6,012 bases of DNA from Zeimonas sp964481165 (GTDB lineage: Bacteria; Pseudomonadota; Gammaproteobacteria; Burkholderiales; Burkholderiaceae_E). The notes beneath the pieces are model-generated. The model did no database searches and was not told the origin of the DNA. It saw only the letters and a program-made list of their open reading frames with translations. Shown here in pieces: positions 5,471-6,012 of the stretch (positions are counted from its first letter, which is position 1; each line of letters begins with the position of its first letter). Where the stretch lies: NCBI GenBank assembly GCA_964481165.1, contig CAYZYC010000138.1, positions 1 through 6,012 on the forward strand. Direction: 5' to 3'. The translations under genes were made by a program, and so were the position numbers.

Positions 5471-6012
5471 TCAGAGCCAGCGCTTGCGGCGCTTGTACGA
5501 CTTCAGGTTCTTGAACGATCGCCGTTCGCCGCTGCCCCCGCCGAGGTAGAACTCGCGCACGTCCTCGTTGTTCACCAGTTCGTGCTTCGCGCCGTCGAGC
5601 ACGATCTTGCCCGACTCCATGATGTATCCGTAGTTCGACGCCTGCAGCGCCATGCGGGCGTTCTGCTCGACCAGCAGGATCGTGATGCCCAGGTCGCGGT
5701 TCAGCTGGCGGATGATGCCGAACACCTCCTGCACCAGAAGCGGCGACAGCCCCATCGACGGCTCGTCGAGCAGGATCATCTTCGGCCGGGCCATCAGTGC
5801 GCGGCTGATCGCGAGCATCTGCTGCTCGCCTCCCGACAGGTAGCCTGCGAGTCCCGTGCGTTCGCGCAGGCGAGGAAAGAAATCGAACACCATGTCGAGG
5901 TCGCGCTGGATCTCGCGGTCGCGCCGCGTGTACGCGCCCAGCCGCAGGTTCTCGACGACCGTCATGTCCTCGACGATGCGCCGGCCCTCCATCACCTGGA
6001 AGATGCCGCGAC
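5471..6012 (-). CDS. livF: Branched-chain amino-acid-type ABC transporter ATP-binding protein LivF (partial, 5' end outside window)
   Basis: C-terminal 179 residues of a LivF-family ATPase, which sits on the cytoplasmic face of a HAAT-type importer and powers uptake of branched-chain amino acids or, in many relatives, aromatic or other organic acids. The frame stays open to the window edge, so the GTG at 5995 and ATG at 5992 are internal codons. The visible part opens with RGIFQVMEGRRIVEDMTVVENL-type sequence, which follows the Q-loop. It then shows the ABC signature LSGGEQQ (visible residues 58-64), Walker B MILLDEPSMGLSP (78-90) and the LivF-typical LLVEQNA in place of a classical H-loop. 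Walker A lies beyond the edge. The C-terminus ends in a basic tail, SFKNLKSYKRRKRWL. The ligase-like gene follows after 16 nt, suggesting the transporter imports the acid that the ligase-like protein handles; this is inference. The other transporter genes would lie to the right of the window. Confidence 0.93.
   Translation of the reverse strand, partial: RGIFQVMEGRRIVEDMTVVENLRLGAYTRRDREIQRDLDMVFDFFPRLRERTGLAGYLSGGEQQMLAISRALMARPKMILLDEPSMGLSPLLVQEVFGIIRQLNRDLGITILLVEQNARMALQASNYGYIMESGKIVLDGAKHELVNNEDVREFYLGGGSGERRSFKNLKSYKRRKRWL

Noticed and set aside
4450..5514. Plus-strand open frame opposite the ligase-like gene and the end of livF
   Set aside because: It spans two real genes in antisense and has no domain signature; it is a composition effect.

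Overview
The window is a strongly GC-rich stretch of bacterial chromosome. Its gene content and protein style suggest a betaproteobacterium (Burkholderiales- or Rhodocyclales-like): a LivF subunit with a basic '...KRRKRWL' tail, a PaaK-like ligase beside it, and a PaaY-like hexapeptide enzyme. The taxon is inferred from remembered family resemblance, not from a search. A run of exactly 100 N shows that two contigs were scaffolded together here.

Layout from left to right: (1) 6-1985, minus strand, a Tat-type exported FAD oxidoreductase of the berberine-bridge-enzyme (BBE) type, with both residues expected for bicovalent FAD attachment. (2) 1982-2596, minus strand, a PaaY/gamma-carbonic-anhydrase-like left-handed beta-helix protein. 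It lies upstream of gene 1 and its stop codon overlaps the gene 1 start (ATGA), so the two look like a translationally coupled pair. (3) 2597-2862, a divergent intergenic region. Its right part, next to gene 4, holds three closely spaced inverted repeats. (4) 2863-4062, plus strand, a membrane-anchored diguanylate cyclase (GGEEF, no I-site). (5) 4069-4168, the N gap. (6) 4177-5454, minus strand, a PaaK-like adenylate-forming ligase homologue whose usual SSGTTG loop is replaced. (7) 5471-6012, minus strand, the C-terminal part of a LivF-type ABC transporter ATPase that runs off the right edge.

Genes 6 and 7 are 16 nt apart and appear to be the end of a transporter/ligase operon that starts outside the window, probably for uptake and CoA activation of an organic (perhaps aromatic) acid. 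Genes 1 and 2 form a separate minus-strand unit. The cyclase is divergent from genes 1-2 and convergent with genes 6-7. PaaK-like and PaaY-like proteins in the same neighbourhood hint at phenylacetate or related aromatic-acid metabolism, but no other paa gene is visible and the gap weakens the linkage. I found no mobile element, CRISPR, tRNA or rRNA. I see no convincing new defence or mobile system. The most interesting points are the PaaY-like/exported flavo-oxidase pair, the ligase homologue with a rewritten nucleotide loop, and the palindromes upstream of the cyclase.
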